Source of the DNA: Anaerolineaceae bacterium UBA4775
GTDB lineage: Bacteria > Chloroflexota > Anaerolineae > Anaerolineales > Anaerolineaceae
DNA: 24,016 nucleotides
Assembly (NCBI GenBank): GCA_002403205.1
Contig: DHHJ01000027.1
Span: 1-24,016 of the forward strand
Direction of reading: 5' to 3'
In this document: positions 1 through 6,119 of the stretch, one piece after another
How positions within the stretch are numbered: the stretch's first letter is position 1
How the letters are laid out: each line of letters opens with the position of its first letter
Translations under genes and position numbers: made by a program
Notes under the pieces: model-generated
Seen by the model: the letters and a program-made list of their open reading frames with translations, nothing else
Databases searched by the model: none
What the model was told of the DNA's origin: nothing

Positions 1-170
1 AATGCCCTCCTTCGATTATAACATATCTTGACTTGATCTGAGATTGCAGACACGGAAACGGTATATGACGAAGTCTGAGAGAAAATCAATCCAAACGGTT
101 GTTGGTTATGTCGTGCAGGCTCGGTGAAGAGAAAGGAAAGACGATTAATGCGTTGTAGTTAAAAAATGGT

Positions 171-199
171 TTGGTTTCCGCCTGGATTGGTTTTATAAT
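171..199 (+). promoter_or_regulatory. Candidate upstream promoter (P1) of the mtnA operon
   Basis: TTGGTT at 171-176 and a perfect TATAAT at 194-199 are separated by 17 nt. The -35 matches consensus only at TTG, so this is a weaker call than P2. A transcript from here would start near 206 and have about 110 nt of leader before mtnA, including the dyad at 216-231 and the hairpin at 272-294. Confidence 0.4.
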
Positions 200-215
200 T
201 ATGAAGGCAGGCAGG

Positions 216-231
216 TGTCAACGTTTTGACA
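216..231. promoter_or_regulatory. Perfect 6-4-6 dyad overlapping P2 -35 (operator candidate)
   Basis: TGTCAA (216-221), CGTT spacer (222-225), TTGACA (226-231). The right arm is exactly the -35 hexamer of P2, so a dimeric repressor bound here would block that promoter. No regulator is encoded nearby, and the ligand is unknown. It could be chance, because the consensus -35 supplies one arm for free. Confidence 0.3.
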
Positions 232-254
232 TTATCGGGCTCCGGTGGTAGACT
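226..254 (+). promoter_or_regulatory. Candidate main promoter (P2) of the mtnA operon
   Basis: Consensus TTGACA at 226-231, a 17-nt spacer, and TAGACT at 249-254. The predicted start is near 261, giving a leader of about 55 nt before mtnA. Hexamers and spacing fit a housekeeping sigma factor. Confidence 0.55.
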
Positions 255-271
255 GTCAGAGCATTTTCATT

Positions 272-294
272 GACGCCCATCAGGGCGTCTTTTT
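272..294 (+). terminator. Terminator-like hairpin in the mtnA leader
   Basis: A perfect 7-bp stem, GACGCCC (272-278) and GGGCGTC (283-289), with loop ATCA and a run of five T (290-294). It has the form of an intrinsic terminator but lies downstream of both candidate promoters and only 21 nt before the mtnA start codon. It could end transcription entering from the left, attenuate the operon, or protect the 5' end of the transcript. No SAM-I or SAH riboswitch core was recognised around it. Confidence 0.6.
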
Positions 295-315
295 ATGAGC
301 AAGGGATCATCTTAA

Positions 316-1359
316 ATGAGAACCATCACCTGGAATGATGAAACACACCAGGTCGAAATGATCGACCAAAGGCTCTTGCCGCGTGACTTCAAAATTTTGA
401 CTTATGATCAATACCAGGGTGTGGCAGAAGCGATCCGCACCATGGTCATCCGGGGCGCACCCGCAATCGGCGCAGCAGCCGCTTTCGGCATGGCTTTGGC
501 TGCCTATCAATCGGGTGCCAAAACAATGGCAGGCTTGCAGGCCGACCTGAAGGCCGCTGGAGACCATCTGAACACAGCGCGGCCGACGGCCGTCAACCTG
601 GCATGGGCGATCCGGCGCATGTTGGACGCTGTGCAGCGCTTTGACGGCACCCCCGATGCGCTGCGGGCACAGGTGTTGAAACTGGCCATGGACATCGCCG
701 ATGAAGATGTGGAAATCAACAAAAGGCTAGCGACCTACGGCGCAGCGCTGATCGAGGATGGCGACCATATCGTGCACCATTGCAATACCGGTGCCTTGGC
801 GACAGTCGATTGGGGAACGGCCTTGGGTGTGATCCGCATGGCCCACGAGCAGGGCAAACGCATTCATGTGTTCGTTGATGAAACCCGACCGCGCTTGCAG
901 GGCGCCCGTCTGACCGCCTGGGAGCTTGAGCAATACGGGATCCCTTACGATATCATCACCGACGGCTCATCTGGATACCTGATGCGCAAGGGCCTGGTCC
1001 AAAAGGTTCTGTTTGGGGCAGACCGGGTGGCTGCCAATGGTGATGTGGCCAACAAAATTGGCTCTTATATGCTGGCTTTGGCAGCTTATGACAATGCCAT
1101 CCCGGCTTACAGCGTGTTCCCGGTCTCGACGGTTGATTTTGAACTCCCCCGGGGAGAATTGATCCCCATAGAAGAGCGAGAAGATGCTGAAGTGCTGGAC
1201 TTGACCCTGATGGGCAAACCTGTAGCACCGGTGAAGGCCACGGCTCGGAATTTTGCCTTTGATGTGACGCCAAACCGGCTCATTTCAGGCTGGGTGACGG
1301 AAAAAGGCGTGATCTATCCACCTTTTGATGTCAATATGCAAGCCGCAATGGGAAAGTAA
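316..1359 (+). CDS. mtnA: S-methyl-5-thioribose-1-phosphate isomerase
   Basis: This enzyme converts 5-methylthioribose-1-phosphate to methylthioribulose-1-phosphate in methionine salvage, in the cytoplasm. The 347-residue length is typical of the family, which is related to eIF2B-alpha subunits. RGAPAIG lies at residues 46-52. The predicted catalytic Cys156 sits in HHCNTGA and the catalytic Asp236 in GADRVAANGD, followed by NKIGSY. The ATG is preceded by AAGGGA with about 9 nt spacing. The adenosine-kinase-like gene starts 8 nt after the stop, so the two are co-transcribed. No mtnK, mtnP or downstream salvage gene is present here. In anaerobes MtnA can also serve shunt pathways that handle 5-deoxyribose-1-phosphate, so the exact route is open. 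Confidence 0.95.
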   Translation: MRTITWNDETHQVEMIDQRLLPRDFKILTYDQYQGVAEAIRTMVIRGAPAIGAAAAFGMALAAYQSGAKTMAGLQADLKAAGDHLNTARPTAVNLAWAIRRMLDAVQRFDGTPDALRAQVLKLAMDIADEDVEINKRLATYGAALIEDGDHIVHHCNTGALATVDWGTALGVIRMAHEQGKRIHVFVDETRPRLQGARLTAWELEQYGIPYDIITDGSSGYLMRKGLVQKVLFGADRVAANGDVANKIGSYMLALAAYDNAIPAYSVFPVSTVDFELPRGELIPIEEREDAEVLDLTLMGKPVAPVKATARNFAFDVTPNRLISGWVTEKGVIYPPFDVNMQAAMGK

Positions 1360-1367
1360 GGATAAAG

Positions 1368-2327
1368 ATGAGCATAATATTGACAGGTTCCATCGCTTAT
1401 GATTATTTGATGTCCTTTCCGGGGTATTTTAAGGATCACATCCTGCCGGAACACCTTGAATCGATCAGCCTATCCTTTTTAGTTGATGAAATGGTGCGCC
1501 GGCCCGGCGGTGTGGCTGCCAATATCGCCTATACGCTGGGTTTGTTGTGCGAAGAGCCCAGGCTGGTCGCCACGGCTGGTGTTGATTTTGGCGAATACCG
1601 CCAAATGCTTGAGGATGCAGGTGTGGACACTTCGGGTGTGAAGATCATCGAAAACAAGTTCACAGCCTCGTTTTTTGTCAATACCGACCTCTCGAATGCA
1701 CAAATTGCCAGCTTTTACGCTGGCGCTATGGCGGATGCCGGCATGATCTCTATGGATGACCTTGGCCTGACCGAGCAAGACGTGGTGGTGATCTCACCAA
1801 ATGCGCCGGATGCGATGATTAAGTATGCCGTGGAGTGCCAGGCGCTGGGCGTGCCTTACATATTTGACCCCAGTCAGCAGATCGTACGGCTGGATGAACA
1901 AGCCCTGACCCAAGGGCTGACTGGCGCGCATGCCCTGTTTGTCAATGAATATGAGTTTAACCTGCTGCAAAAGCATACCCGGTTGAGTGCCGATGAAATT
2001 TTAACCCAGCTATCGTTTGCTGTGATCACCATGGCTGATGCGGGATCGCGTGTTTATCAGAACGGCGTCTTGTTGAGCGATGTCCCCGCCTTCCCGCCCG
2101 AACGCATCCTGGACCCCACCGGTGTGGGTGACGCCTTCAGGGCAGGTTTTCTAAAAGGGTATGTGAATGGGTTGGACCTGGTGCTGTGTGCCCAAATGGG
2201 CGCGCTGGCAGCTACCTACACCCTGGAAGAGATAGGCCCCCAGAGCCACTGTTACATGATGAGCGATTTTATTAACCGTTTCCGCACCCGGTATGATGAC
2301 AAGGGTGCGCTGGACATATTCGTATAG
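1368..2327 (+). CDS. PfkB-family sugar kinase, probably adenosine kinase
   Basis: This is a ribokinase-fold kinase of 319 residues. The N-terminus (LTGSIAYDYLMSFPG, then LPEHL and SLSFLVDEMV with RRPGGVAANIAY) closely resembles the mycobacterial-type adenosine kinase AdoK as I remember it, more than sugar kinases of the ribokinase group. DPTGVGDAFRAGF at residues 249-261 holds the anion hole and the catalytic base Asp255. AAGGA at 1358-1362 serves the ATG and overlaps the mtnA stop codon. Lying between mtnA and ahcY, it would phosphorylate adenosine released by S-adenosylhomocysteinase, pulling that reversible reaction forward. The family is certain. The adenosine specificity is inferred from the N-terminal motif and the context; another nucleoside or ribose derivative is possible. 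Confidence 0.88.
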   Translation: MSIILTGSIAYDYLMSFPGYFKDHILPEHLESISLSFLVDEMVRRPGGVAANIAYTLGLLCEEPRLVATAGVDFGEYRQMLEDAGVDTSGVKIIENKFTASFFVNTDLSNAQIASFYAGAMADAGMISMDDLGLTEQDVVVISPNAPDAMIKYAVECQALGVPYIFDPSQQIVRLDEQALTQGLTGAHALFVNEYEFNLLQKHTRLSADEILTQLSFAVITMADAGSRVYQNGVLLSDVPAFPPERILDPTGVGDAFRAGFLKGYVNGLDLVLCAQMGALAATYTLEEIGPQSHCYMMSDFINRFRTRYDDKGALDIFV

Positions 2328-2375
2328 CTGTTGTTGTACGGGTAAGGATTAGTTGTAATTTATTTGGAGGATTTT

Positions 2376-3635
2376 ATGGACCAATATGATATCAAGAATT
2401 TAGACCTGGCAGAGGGCGGCCGGCGCAGGATTGAGTGGGCAGAACGGGAAATGCCTGTTTTGCGCTCGATCATGGAGCGTTTTAAACGCGAACAGCCCTT
2501 TAAGGGAATCCGCATGTCGGCCTGTCTGCATGTGACGACGGAAACCGCCAACCTGATGCGTACCCTGCAAGCCGGTGGAGCGGATGTGGTATTGACGGCT
2601 TCCAACCCCCTTTCTACCCAGGACGATGTGGCTGCCTGCTTGGTCTCGCATTTTGAGATCCCGACCTTTGCCATTAAAGGCGAGGACAATGCCACCTATT
2701 ACAAGCACATCAACGCAGCCCTGGATCATCGCCCCCATCTGACGATGGATGACGGCGCTGACCTGGTCAGCACGCTGCACAAAGAGCGTCGTGATCAGCT
2801 TGATGAGATCATCGGTGGGACCGAAGAGACCACGACAGGCGTGATCCGCTTGCGGGCGATGGCCGCTGATGGTGAATTGAAGTTCCCTGTGGTAGCGGTG
2901 AACGATGCCATGACCAAACACTTTTTTGATAACCGCTACGGCACCGGGCAGTCCACGATTGACGGGATCATCCGGGCCACCAATATGCTGCTGGCCGGTA
3001 AGACCTTTGTGGTGGGCGGGTACGGCTGGTGTGCACGCGGGCTGGCCATGCGAGCCCGGGGTATGGGCGCCAATGTGATCGTGACCGAGGTTGACCCCCT
3101 CAAGGCACTTGAGGCAGTGATGGATGGCTTCCGGGTGATGCCGATGATCGAGGCCGCACCGATCGGCGATTTCTTCGTGACCCTGACCGGGGACATCAAT
3201 GTGGTGGACAAACACCATTTTGAGGTTATGAAAGACGGTGCGATTGTGGCCAACTCCGGTCATTTCAATGTTGAGCTCAACATACCTGCCCTGGAGGAAA
3301 TGTCCTCGGGGAAGCGGCTGGTACGGCCGTTTGTTGAAGCGTATGACCTGCCGGATGGGCGCACGATCCACATCCTGGGCGAGGGGCGCTTGATCAATCT
3401 GGCCGCTGCAGAAGGCCATCCGGCCAGCGTGATGGATATGTCGTTTGCCAACCAGGCCCTCAGCGCAGAATACATGGTCAAAAATGCCGATAAGCTCGAG
3501 AACAAGGTTTATGGCGTGCCCGCGGATATCGACATGGAGATCGCCCGGTTGAAGCTTGAATCGATGGGCGTGAAGATCGATGTGCTGACCCCTGAACAGG
3601 TGGCTTACCTGAACTCGTGGCAGGAAGGCACGTAA
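2376..3635 (+). CDS. ahcY: S-adenosylhomocysteinase
   Basis: This enzyme hydrolyses S-adenosylhomocysteine to adenosine and homocysteine, relieving product inhibition of methyltransferases. The start is ATG at 2376, because GGAGG at 2366-2370 lies 5 nt before it; an in-frame TTG at 2364 overlaps that ribosome site and is unlikely. The 419-residue protein shows SACLHVTTETANL near residues 48-60, KFPVVAVNDAMTK (169-181), the NAD-binding loop GGYGWCARG (214-222), and NSGHFNVELN in the C-terminal half. It ends LNSWQEGT and lacks the longer C-terminus with KxxxYRY seen in many bacterial and eukaryotic enzymes, so it is the shorter archaeal/Thermotoga-like class. It is the last gene of the methyl-cycle operon and is followed by a terminator. 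Confidence 0.96.
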   Translation: MDQYDIKNLDLAEGGRRRIEWAEREMPVLRSIMERFKREQPFKGIRMSACLHVTTETANLMRTLQAGGADVVLTASNPLSTQDDVAACLVSHFEIPTFAIKGEDNATYYKHINAALDHRPHLTMDDGADLVSTLHKERRDQLDEIIGGTEETTTGVIRLRAMAADGELKFPVVAVNDAMTKHFFDNRYGTGQSTIDGIIRATNMLLAGKTFVVGGYGWCARGLAMRARGMGANVIVTEVDPLKALEAVMDGFRVMPMIEAAPIGDFFVTLTGDINVVDKHHFEVMKDGAIVANSGHFNVELNIPALEEMSSGKRLVRPFVEAYDLPDGRTIHILGEGRLINLAAAEGHPASVMDMSFANQALSAEYMVKNADKLENKVYGVPADIDMEIARLKLESMGVKIDVLTPEQVAYLNSWQEGT

Positions 3636-3655
3636 ACTCTTCGGGTTATGAGATT

Positions 3656-3690
3656 AAAGGTCATCTCGGTAAATTGAGATGGCCTTTTTT
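3656..3690 (+). terminator. Intrinsic terminator after ahcY
   Basis: A 9-bp stem, GGTCATCTC (3659-3667) and GAGATGGCC (3676-3684), with one G-T pair, an 8-nt loop and six T (3685-3690). It lies 23 nt after the ahcY stop codon. Confidence 0.88.
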
Positions 3691-3952
3691 GTTGTAAAAT
3701 TGTGGGGGTTTGATGGGTTTGGTGTTGATATTGATCAGGATACCCCGGGGGTCTTTTGATTATTTGCATTTATACATGGTTATGAAAGTTGGAAAACCTT
3801 ATCTTCTTCAGACCCCCGGGGTTTTAAATCGTCCGAAGAAAGTGGACGAAAACGCTACTTTCAGCAAGGCAATCGGGTTAGATCAGCACTCCGAGTTTAG
3901 GATAATTGGTGGACCGATCCTTCACTTTCAGAGATTGAGTAACGAAGTTTAA
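3691..3952. other. AT-rich spacer between ahcY and recA, no convincing gene
   Basis: This stretch is richer in A and T than its neighbours. It holds a 79-codon open frame from ATG 3713 that resembles no family I know and whose frame runs through both arms of a 13-bp inverted repeat. There is also a small hairpin, TCGTCC (3829-3834) with GGACGA (3844-3849), and the 8-mer ACTTTCAG occurs twice within about 70 nt. No tRNA-like T-loop or CCA end was found. It may hold a small RNA or the remains of a lost gene; neither is shown. Confidence 0.4.
3742..3822. repeat. Perfect 13-bp inverted repeat flanking a 55-bp core
   Basis: ACCCCGGGGGTCT at 3742-3754 is exactly reverse-complementary to AGACCCCCGGGGT at 3810-3822. 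Each arm also contains the self-complementary CCCCGGGG. The right arm is followed by TTTTAAA. No target-site duplication is visible outside the arms. Possibilities are a very short miniature element, a small structured RNA or a protein-binding pair of sites. Confidence 0.6.
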
Positions 3953-3990
3953 TTAAAACAAGGATGAATTTATTGATTTTCATCCCTGTT
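3953..3990 (-). terminator. Probable recA terminator
   Basis: GGATGAA (3962-3968) pairs with TTCATCC (3979-3985) around a 10-nt loop. Beyond one A/C mismatch, AACA (3957-3960) and TGTT (3987-3990) lengthen the stem. Read on the minus strand, the hairpin is followed by TTGTTTTAATT, a T-rich tail. It lies about 55 nt past the recA stop codon. Confidence 0.6.
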
Positions 3991-4045
3991 GAGATTGCTA
4001 CCTGGTTATAAAATTGTCTTTGCCCTGGGCAAGGCGGGTTTTGCT

Positions 4046-5095
4046 CTATGCTTCATCTACCTCGTCGGCATAATCATCGTCATTATCCGACCAGGGGGTG
4101 GCTGGACCGCTCACCATGGCCTGTTCACGGATGGCTTTTTCGATTTCATTGGCCAGCTCGTCATTTTGGCGTAAGAATTCCTTCGAGTTTTCACGCCCCT
4201 GCCCAAGACGAATGTCGCCATAGGAATACCAAGAGCCATGTTTGTTGACGATGTCCATTTCAACGCCCAGGTCGAGCACATCACCGATTTTTGAGATGCC
4301 CTCGTTGTACATGATGTCAAATTCGGCCGTCCGGAAGGGCGGTGCGACTTTGTTTTTGACCACGCGCACCCGCACCCGGTTGCCGATAATCTCGGCACCT
4401 GATTTGATCGATTGGATGCGGCGCACATCGAGCCGAACGGAGGCGTAGAACTTGAGGGCGTTGCCACCGGTGGTGGTTTCAGGGTTGCCGAACATCACAC
4501 CGATCTTGTGGCGCAGTTGGTTGGTGAAGACCACGGCGGTGCGGGTCTGGTTGATCGCACCGGAGAGCTTGCGCATGGCTTGCGACATCAAGCGCGCTTG
4601 AGTGCCCATGGTTGGGTCGCCCATGTCACCTTCGATCTCGGAGCGGGGTACCAGTGCGGCAACGGAGTCGATCACGACGATGTCCACCGCGCCGGAGCGA
4701 ACCAGCGTTTCAGTGATCTCGAGGGCCTGTTCACCCATATCTGGCTGTGAGATGAGCAGTTCGTCGACATTGACGCCGCATTTGGCGGCGTAAACGGGAT
4801 CGAGCGCGTGTTCCATATCGATGAAGGCTGCTGTGCCACCCAGTTTTTGGGCTTCAGCGACAATATGCTGGCACACAGTCGTTTTGCCAGAGGCTTCTGG
4901 CCCGTAAATCTCCGTAATGCGGGCCCTGGGGATACCGCCCACGCCGAGGGCAATATCGAGCGATAAGGAACCTGTGGGGATGGCATCCACAGCGAGATGT
5001 TTTGCCTCCCCGAGCTTCATGATGGAGCCTTCACCATAGCGTTTGACAATATCCTTTAGGGCTTTATCGAGCACCATTTTCTTCGCTTCGTCCAT
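4046..5095 (-). CDS. recA: Recombinase RecA
   Basis: RecA forms ATP-dependent filaments on single-stranded DNA, carries out strand exchange and triggers LexA self-cleavage. I place the start at the ATG at 5095 (MDEAKKMVLDKAL), because AAGGA lies about 8 nt upstream of it; an ATG at 5125 would add ten residues and has no ribosome site. This gives 349 residues, normal for RecA. Walker A is GPEASGKTT at residues 65-73, Walker B is VDIVVIDSVAAL near 138-149, and TTTGGNALKFYASVRLDVRR spans the L2 loop and following strand. The C-terminus is acidic (SDNDDDYADEVDEA), as is usual. It is transcribed separately from the lipoprotein gene upstream, from a promoter with a LexA-box-like palindrome. Confidence 0.98.
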   Translation of the reverse strand: MDEAKKMVLDKALKDIVKRYGEGSIMKLGEAKHLAVDAIPTGSLSLDIALGVGGIPRARITEIYGPEASGKTTVCQHIVAEAQKLGGTAAFIDMEHALDPVYAAKCGVNVDELLISQPDMGEQALEITETLVRSGAVDIVVIDSVAALVPRSEIEGDMGDPTMGTQARLMSQAMRKLSGAINQTRTAVVFTNQLRHKIGVMFGNPETTTGGNALKFYASVRLDVRRIQSIKSGAEIIGNRVRVRVVKNKVAPPFRTAEFDIMYNEGISKIGDVLDLGVEMDIVNKHGSWYSYGDIRLGQGRENSKEFLRQNDELANEIEKAIREQAMVSGPATPWSDNDDDYADEVDEA

Positions 5096-5173
5096 GTCGT
5101 CATCCTTTTCATAAATCACCAGCATGCGCGTGATTTCATATCTGATGGGTTATATGGTAACTGCGTCCATTAT

Positions 5174-5197
5174 AATCCACGCGCAAAAGTGTGGATT
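5174..5197 (-). other. Hairpin in the recA 5' leader
   Basis: AATCCAC (5174-5180) and GTGGATT (5191-5197) form a perfect 7-bp stem with a 10-nt loop. It sits right at the predicted 5' end of the recA transcript. A TATAAT lies directly behind it on the minus strand (5174-5169) but lacks a -35, so a second promoter is only a weak possibility. A role in mRNA stability is conceivable. Confidence 0.45.
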
Positions 5198-5203
5198 GAC
5201 TCT

Positions 5204-5231
5204 ATTTTAGCACATATGTTCAGTCTGTCAA
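5204..5231 (-). promoter_or_regulatory. recA promoter
   Basis: On the minus strand, consensus TTGACA (5231-5226), a 16-nt spacer and TAAAAT (5209-5204) form a strong housekeeping-type promoter. The predicted transcription start is near 5197, about 100 nt before the recA start codon. Confidence 0.75.
5208..5223 (-). promoter_or_regulatory. LexA-box-like SOS operator inside the recA promoter
   Basis: The minus strand reads TGAACATATGTGCT at 5222-5209. Against the Gram-positive LexA box CGAACNNNNGTTCG the core GAAC-N4-GTTC has one mismatch, and 11 of 14 positions of the fuller B. subtilis consensus agree. The palindrome fills the spacer between -35 and -10, where a bound repressor would exclude RNA polymerase. 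No lexA gene is in the window. Confidence 0.68.
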
Positions 5232-5270
5232 GTGGGATTGAGTGCAGATATCTTTGAGGGAAACGCGGGT

Positions 5271-6119
5271 TCATTCGACGGCATCAAACAATAAAAAGGG
5301 GTCAAACAACTGGTAATAGCCGCTCATGCGCCACAGGCAGTAGTTGCCCCATTGGTCGGGGGTGTTGGTGACCTCGTAATGCGCCATGCTCTCAAACTGG
5401 GCACCTGACGGCCCCAGCCGGGTCTCCAGGTGCAGGTGGGGGTTGCTCGAATAGCCTGTATTGCCGACGGTGCCCAACCTCTCGCCGCACCTGACGGGCT
5501 CATCCCGGGTAAATGCAGGCGATGCTTGCATGTGCGCATACAGGTGGTAGATGGAGAAGGAATCCGTTCGCTCGGGCAGCGTCACTTCCGGGCAAGACAG
5601 GCGGTAATGGGGATCTTCCGGCACGGGCAGGTAGCCGGCCAGCAACCTGTCCTGCAGGGGCTGCGGGAGATAGGACAGGGGCGTTTCGAGCATGAGGGCA
5701 TACCCGTAAGGGATATCATCATCAGTAAGGGGCAGCACGGTGAGCCCAGGCATGATGGCGTAAATCTCGATGCCCTCTATGGAGGTACGATCAGCCCGCT
5801 GGTAATAGGCAAAATCGACGCCATGGTGACCGGTATCCTGCCCAAAATTGGGCGGAATTTCTAACGGGTTGACCAGGATGCGCGGTAAGCTCTCGATGGT
5901 TTCGTCTTCCAGTGGTGAACAGACCTCAAACACCGGTTCCGGTGTGTGGGTCGGGGCCACGGTCGCCGTGAAGGTGCTTGTCGGCGTCAGGGTGGGGGTG
6001 TGGGTCGGGCTGGGGGTCGCTGGCGGCGGTGGCTGAGTGGGCGTGGCTGGGCTTGCCAATTCAGCTGCCTGGCAAGCACTCAGCCATAATATTAAAACCA
6101 GAAACAGGTATTTCTTCAT
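5271..6119 (-). CDS. M23-family metallopeptidase-like lipoprotein
   Basis: This looks like a lipid-anchored envelope protein with a LytM-type peptidase domain. The ATG at 6119 begins MKKYLFLVLILWLSAC, a signal peptide ending in a lipobox with Cys15; an upstream ATG at 6140 would put seven residues before it. A Thr/Pro-rich linker follows (about residues 23-55). The M23 metal-binding features are present: HHGVDF (HxxxD), HLYAHM and NPHLHLE (HxH), the last two far from the first because of an insertion of roughly 100 residues. The complete motif set suggests an active endopeptidase that cuts peptidoglycan or another cell-wall peptide. Wall chemistry varies in Chloroflexota, so the substrate is uncertain. 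The start codon overlaps the DUF1015 stop (ATGA) with no ribosome site of its own, so translation is probably coupled. Confidence 0.85.
   Translation of the reverse strand: MKKYLFLVLILWLSACQAAELASPATPTQPPPPATPSPTHTPTLTPTSTFTATVAPTHTPEPVFEVCSPLEDETIESLPRILVNPLEIPPNFGQDTGHHGVDFAYYQRADRTSIEGIEIYAIMPGLTVLPLTDDDIPYGYALMLETPLSYLPQPLQDRLLAGYLPVPEDPHYRLSCPEVTLPERTDSFSIYHLYAHMQASPAFTRDEPVRCGERLGTVGNTGYSSNPHLHLETRLGPSGAQFESMAHYEVTNTPDQWGNYCLWRMSGYYQLFDPFLLFDAVE

Noticed and set aside
206..315. SAM-I or SAH riboswitch before mtnA
   Set aside because: The genes downstream make it tempting, but no kink-turn, multi-helix core or pseudoknot typical of these classes could be traced in the short leader. Only a single hairpin is clear.
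2400..3419. Long antisense open frame (339 codons) opposite ahcY
   Set aside because: His/Gly-rich translation without any family motif. It is an antisense by-product of the codon bias of a clearly real gene. Similar frames opposite DUF1015, ffh and rimM were dismissed for the same reason.
3713..3952. 79-codon open frame between ahcY and recA
   Set aside because: It resembles no known protein, spans both arms of the 13-bp inverted repeat and differs in composition from real genes here. A GGGGG before the ATG is not enough support.
3691..4045. tRNA or other standard RNA gene in the ahcY-recA gap
   Set aside because: No T-loop consensus, acceptor stem or CCA end on either strand.
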